Of a DNA stretch of 64,000 nt, positions 61,949-64,000 are shown in pieces. This stretch comes from Ctena decussata. Lineage: Eukaryota; Mollusca; Bivalvia; Lucinida; Lucinidae. The stretch spans positions 110,897,842 to 110,961,841 of the forward strand of contig OZ022500.1 of assembly GCA_963989385.1 (NCBI GenBank), given 5' to 3'. The notes below the pieces were generated by a model that worked only from the letters and a program-made list of their open reading frames with translations, did no database searches and had not been told where the DNA came from. The stretch's first letter is position 1. Each line of letters begins with the position of its first letter. The position numbers were made by a program, and so were the translations under genes.

Positions 61949-62347
61949 TTCATGAGGTCATACTGAGGGAAATATTTTTAAAATATAGTACAGTTCAAAG
62001 AAGTGGATTTGCTTAATTCACAAGTGTGAAAAATTTCTGGTTGAGTGAAAATTTTAGTTTTCAAATATCATTTTGAACTCAGGCCCTATAGTTTTATTAA
62101 CACATATTTCCTGTTATCTATCTAGTGAATTTCATTGTGGAATAAAAGAGTAAAATTGCAGTCAAAACAGAAAATTTCAATATCTGGTGATTTGAACTGG
62201 GCTATAGATATTGTAATAGTAGTGGGAGGTCACGTGATCAGCTGTTGACACAGACGCCGGTAAACTACGGAAATAGCGGAAACTACGGAAGTAGGAGAAT
62301 TGGGTATATAAGTAATTAAGTATAATTGCAGTCCAATGATACCTCTG

Positions 62348-62968
62348 CGGTACGTAAATTCACCGGATCGGACCGGATCGGGCCTAATCACCGGATCGGA
62401 CCGGATCGGACCCGAATTTCAGCATCTATAGCTGTTTTATAATACTTTCTTTGACTGTTAATGTGTATATTTTGCATAATATGTTGATACAACAGATATA
62501 TTACAATAATATTTGAATTTAATGAATTTACAGTTTGTTGTAATATCGTGAAAATTTCACTGAGACAGATACGTGAACATGCATATACAATATAATGTGA
62601 TTGAAATGGCTAAAAAATGAAAAGGCCAGATGAAATAATCCGATTTTTTTTTATTTTTGTTCGAAACATAGAGTGTGGGTACACGTTATAGAGGTGGTTT
62701 AGAGCAGAGCAGTGACCTATAAATACATATAGGTCACTGAGCAGAGATAATATGTGCTGGATACATCATGCTAAATGCAATGCAGACCCCCTTTAAACCC
62801 AAATATTACTACAATATATCCGTTGGGCACACTATCTTCTACAAAATATAAACATAAACAGTCATAAAAAGTATGATAAAACAGTTATAAATGGTAAAAT
62901 TCGGGTCCGATCCGGTCCGATCCGGTGATTCAGTCCGATCCGGTCCGATCCGGTGAGTACACGTACCC
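62348..62968. mobile_element. Element with GGATCGGACC-array TIRs, 8-9-bp TSD
   Basis: 621 bp. Ends GGTACGT, then CACCGGATCGGACCGGATCG twice, inverted at the right (CCGATCCGGTG, ACGTACC). ATACCTCTG flanks both sides (62339-62347, 62969-62977). Each ~60-bp TIR is built from a roughly 10-bp satellite unit. hAT or Mutator-like by duplication length; uncertain. Nested in the TATAC element. Confidence 0.7.
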
Positions 62969-63297
62969 ATACCTCTGAGATGACCCCAGTGTAGCAGGCA
63001 TGTAAACCATCACACAGAAGTGGATATATCTGTCCAGTTTGAGGGTGCATCTCAAAGATATTCTTGTATTTAAATTTTCCTCAATTTGCATAAAACACAA
63101 CGGTGGAAGTTCAATTTTTTTACAAAATCATAAAATGTTTGTCACCCTTTATACCGTTGTTCATACCAAATTCTGCAGTTCAGCTTCAGTGCAATGCAGA
63201 AGCAATAATGCTTTAATTTCCACTCATTTTTATACCTTGATCGAGCTATATAGCTTGATCGGGCTATATAGCTCCATTTGAGCTTCTCCCTAACCTG

Positions 63298-64000
63298 TAT
63301 ACAACAGAAATATGGGCCGACTACTGTATGGTCCGACTTCTGGTCTCTTTCAAGGTTTCTATTGTTCATGCGGAACTACTGCATTTGATCAACTTAATTA
63401 CCTTTACAAACACTTTAATTTCAAACCACATAATAAAATGATAAGTAATCAGTGATTATTAACTGATACAAAGATTGTCCTTTTCTAAAATATTGCATTT
63501 TTTACGCATTTATCACCCGCGTTTTTGTCTCATTTTGCAACAACATGGTGGTTGCAACTAAATTGCTAATCCAAAAATTGAGCGAAATTGGGTAAAATAG
63601 GGTTACCCTAATTAGCGAAATGGACCTATTTTTGCGAAATGGACGAAATGGAGATTTTTTTACGAAATGGAGTCACAAAATCCTAATTTGATATTAAATA
63701 TTTTATTTTCTTGTTTTGATACTACTGCAAGACAATAAACAATACCAAATGCAAATTTTGAGGCGATTGCAAGCGTATTTAGTATGTAGATGCACCTGAA
63801 TATTTATATTTTGTTTGCGAAATTGAGTTTCTCTATTGAAATGGAGTTTTGTCTTAACAAACTTGACTCACAAAATCAAAATTCATAAATTGTAACTTCA
63901 TTTTTCAGTTAAACACTTGATTGGAATAGAAATTAAGAAAAGAAAATGCAATATATATATATATATATTGTTTTTTATTCTTTTTTCTTACTAAAAAGTA
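63298..64000. other. No gene recognised; GCGAAATGGA motif cluster and (TA)n
   Basis: GCGAAATGGAC/CGAAATGGAG recurs several times at 63610-63670 with a related GCGAAATTGAG at 63815, and a (TA)n run lies at 63951-63968. It resembles the subterminal arrays of the TIR elements to the left, but no terminus was found inside the window. Confidence 0.4.

Larger units (their letters stand above)
60781..63297. mobile_element. CAGGTTAGGGAGAAGC TIR transposon, TSD TATAC, carrying two nested elements
   Basis: 2517 bp. TIRs of about 80 bp (CAGGTTAGGGAGAAGCTCAA, then two tandem copies of GAGCTATATAGCCCGATC) at 60781-60845 and inverted at 63230-63297, flanked by TATAC on both sides (60776-60780, 63298-63302). 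It contains the elements at 61270-61948 and 62348-62968. No transposase was recognised. Confidence 0.8.

Overview
The window is animal (metazoan) genomic DNA and AT-rich. It has long introns with consensus GT/AG boundaries, tRNA-headed SINEs, non-LTR reverse-transcriptase relics and very many short palindromic and tandem-repeat transposons. Several repeat families have tandem core repeats, a (GACGG)n- or (GACA)n-like microsatellite and a terminal hairpin. That layout resembles the 'pearl'/HINE elements known from bivalves, so a bivalve mollusc, perhaps a clam, is the best guess. This is inference; no database was consulted.

There is one recognisable host gene. It lies on the minus strand from about 47,348 to beyond position 1 and is the ZC3H7 (ZC3H7A/ZC3H7B-RoXaN) orthologue, an RNA-binding protein with N-terminal TPRs and C-terminal CCCH zinc fingers. 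Fourteen coding exons can be assembled with consistent phase at every junction: 47236-47348, 44829-44856, 40037-40237, 36102-36138, 35193-35317, 15347-15565, 14665-14698, 13245-13409, 12011-12198, 7274-7355, 4861-5352, 4272-4521, 3101-3198 and 1-425. Together they give about 819 codons: three TPRs, an LD-type motif, an acidic linker and two CCCH modules. The rest of the zinc-finger region lies left of the window.

Nearly everything else is mobile DNA in the introns (1-47 kb) and upstream of the first recognised coding exon (47-64 kb). The introns hold: (a) seven copies of a ~238-bp fully palindromic element starting TGAGCCGCGACAC, six of them flanked by 2-bp direct repeats of varying sequence; (b) several families of tandem-repeat-core elements ending in a microsatellite plus hairpin (about 1.0-1.9, 8.3-11.2, 19.2-21.9, 22.4-24.0, 27.4-29.9, 33.0-34.7, 36.3-39.4, 40.6-43.6 and 45.0-47.0 kb); (c) at least four other palindromic MITE families; (d) tRNA-derived SINEs. 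The 19.6-kb intron between 35193 and 15565 is almost entirely such material.

The 47.8-63.3 kb region is a stack of nested TIR transposons. Most begin CAGGG or CAGG and have 5-bp target duplications: 47786-53394 (TTGTA), 58093-60313 (GTACC), 60781-63297 (TATAC) and 61270-61948 (TTCAT). They carry, or are inserted into, decayed non-LTR reverse transcriptases. No rRNA, functional tRNA, CRISPR array or bacterial-type operon was seen. Most short open frames here are by-products of repeats.
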